Source: Proteobacteria bacterium UBA6908
GTDB taxonomy: Bacteria; Pseudomonadota; Gammaproteobacteria; Acidiferrobacterales; UBA6901
Direction: 5' to 3'
Length of the DNA: 7,130 nt
Assembly (NCBI GenBank): GCA_002451085.1
Contig: DKBE01000107.1
Coordinates: forward strand, 15,340 to 22,469
Shown here: positions 5,874-7,130 of the stretch, one piece after another
How positions within the stretch are numbered: position 1 is the first letter of the stretch
Layout of the letters: each line of letters starts with the position of its first letter
The notes under the pieces: generated by a model
Told to the model about the DNA's origin: nothing
The model's database searches: none
What the model saw: only the letters and a program-made list of their open reading frames with translations
Made by a program: the position numbers and the translations under genes

Positions 5874-7130
5874 ATGAAATCATCCCCAATGAAGATATCG
5901 CTTGCCGTCGTGATGTGTTTTCTTTCCCCGGGGGCAGCACATGCCGCGCAGGCGCCCGCCGTGGCCGGCATACCGATAGAGTTTATTCTGTTTGCCCTGA
6001 CCCTTTTGGGCGTGGCGCTGTTCCACAACCAGACCTTCACTGTCGCGCTCACGGGATTGGCGAGCATTTCGCTGTACAAGATTATGGTGACCGGCTTCAA
6101 GACCGGCCCCGGCGTGAGTGGTTGGGCCGGGCACTTCACTCACGAATGGGTGATTCTGGCCAACCTGTTTGCGTTGCTCATGGGGTTTGCCATCCTGGCA
6201 CGCCACTTCGAGAAGAGTCACGTGCCGGTGATTCTGCCGAAATACCTGCCGGATGACTGGCGCGGCGGGTTTGTATTACTGGTGATGGTGTTCTGTATTT
6301 CCAGTTTCCTCGACAACATCGCAGCGGCCATGATTGGCGGTGCCATGGCGCATCAGTTGTTCAAGGCCAGGGTGCATATCGGTTATCTGGCGGCCATCGT
6401 GGCGGCCTCGAATGCCGGCGGATCGTTCTCCGTGGTCGGGGACACCACGACCACGATGATGTGGATCGCCGGCGTCAAGCCGAGCCAGGTATTGATGGCC
6501 TTTTCCGCCGCCGTGGTGGCGCTGGTCATTAGCGGGGTGATCGCCGCCAAACAACAGCACGCCTACTCACCCATATTGAAGAGTGCCCACCACCACACCC
6601 ACGTGGACTGGGGGCGCATCGCCATCGTCGCGCTGATCCTGACCTCGGCCATCACGATCAACCTGATCGTCAATACGCATTATGCAGAGATCAGCGACAC
6701 CTTTCCCTTCGTCGGCACCGCGGTCTGGACGGCCATTGTGGTTACCATCCCGGTGCGTCGTCACGATTGGGAAGTGCTCGGTGAATCGCTCAAGGGAACC
6801 ATTTTTCTGCTTTCCCTGGTTTCCTGCGCTTCGATGATGCCGGTCGACAGTCTGCCCGCTGCATCCTGGCAAACCACCTTCGGCCTTGGCTTCATTTCCG
6901 CGGTGTTTGATAACATTCCGCTGACGGCCCTGGCCATCAATCAGAACGGATACGACTGGGGGTTTCTGGCCTTCGCAGTGGGCTATGGCGGGTCGATGGT
7001 GTGGTTTGGTTCATCCGCGGGCGTGGCGTTGTCCAACATGTATCCGGAAGCCAAATCGGTCTTTAACTGGTTGCGTCACGGCTGGCATGTTGCGGTTGCC
7101 TACGTCGCCGGGTTCGCCGTACTGGCTATC
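5874..7130 (+). CDS. ArsB/NhaD (ion transporter) superfamily membrane transporter, NhaD-like, 3' end cut by window edge
   Basis: The frame runs from ATG 5874 to the last base without a stop, giving 419 residues so far. This is an ion-transporter-superfamily protein of the citrate transporter/ArsB/NhaD type, most like NhaD Na+/H+ antiporters. The motif SSFLDNIAAAM (143-153) and then SNAGGSFSVVGDTTTTMMW (179-197) mark the first half. SAVFDNIPLTALA (342-354) and VGYGGSMVWFGSSAG (369-383) mark the second half. This pseudo-repeat reflects the inverted-topology fold, in which the unwound N/T/S-rich loops form the ion site. The N-terminus resembles a cleavable signal peptide: a basic start, a hydrophobic core at 8-20, and AHA-AQ with predicted cleavage after A24. 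A His-rich loop, SAHHHTHVDWG (237-247), is present. A second in-frame ATG is at 5889; neither start has a strong ribosome site. The gene follows the regulator by 51 bases on the same strand with no terminator seen. Substrate assignment is tentative; citrate or arsenite carriers share the fold. Confidence 0.87.
   Translation, partial: MKSSPMKISLAVVMCFLSPGAAHAAQAPAVAGIPIEFILFALTLLGVALFHNQTFTVALTGLASISLYKIMVTGFKTGPGVSGWAGHFTHEWVILANLFALLMGFAILARHFEKSHVPVILPKYLPDDWRGGFVLLVMVFCISSFLDNIAAAMIGGAMAHQLFKARVHIGYLAAIVAASNAGGSFSVVGDTTTTMMWIAGVKPSQVLMAFSAAVVALVISGVIAAKQQHAYSPILKSAHHHTHVDWGRIAIVALILTSAITINLIVNTHYAEISDTFPFVGTAVWTAIVVTIPVRRHDWEVLGESLKGTIFLLSLVSCASMMPVDSLPAASWQTTFGLGFISAVFDNIPLTALAINQNGYDWGFLAFAVGYGGSMVWFGSSAGVALSNMYPEAKSVFNWLRHGWHVAVAYVAGFAVLAI

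Noticed and set aside
6276..6872. Two minus-strand frames (94 and 101 codons) opposite the transporter
   Set aside because: They are low-complexity His/Gly/Asp-rich antisense shadows of membrane-helix codons.

Overview
The window looks like a piece of a GC-rich proteobacterial chromosome, gamma or beta by general feel; nothing in it fixes the genus. Clues are the dense GC-rich coding with a strong third-position G/C bias, clear AAGGAG-type ribosome binding sites, a short chlorite dismutase of the kind found in proteobacteria and nitrifiers, and an NhaD/ArsB-type transporter. I see no rRNA, tRNA, CRISPR, insertion sequence or phage gene. No stretch over 300 bases lacks a gene; the longest is the divergent intergenic region at 2545-2765.

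Left half (1-2544), minus strand, read right to left: a class I SAM-dependent methyltransferase (2544-1711), a 75-residue ferredoxin-fold protein resembling a heavy-metal-associated domain but with no cysteine (1663-1436), a four-helix membrane protein of the DUF6632 type (1422-1033), a short chlorite dismutase-family heme protein (944-342) and the first 105 residues of cysteine synthase (315-1, cut by the window edge). Gaps are 47, 13, 88 and 26 bases, so at least the first three genes, and probably all five, form one operon. The 88-base gap holds a perfect 10-bp inverted repeat (976-1011) without a U-tract. It may be an attenuating or processing hairpin, or an operator that divides the operon.

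Right half (2766-7130), plus strand: a regulator of about 1018 residues with an N-terminal XRE-type helix-turn-helix, a STAND/AAA_16-type NTPase and a long TPR array, followed 51 bases later by an ArsB/NhaD-superfamily ion transporter that runs off the window end.

The most interesting site is the divergent control region between the methyltransferase and the regulator. It holds two direct copies of GCGGGACAAAA spaced 12 bp apart, preceded by an inverted copy of the GCGGGAC core. This looks like the binding site of the adjacent regulator. The working model, which is inference, is a ligand- and ATP-gated STAND regulator controlling its own gene and a divergent operon that joins a methyltransferase, two small uncharacterised proteins, a chlorite dismutase-like heme enzyme and cysteine synthesis. 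The combination suggests a response to oxidants or reactive chlorine, sulfur or metals, but the sequence alone does not show the inducer.
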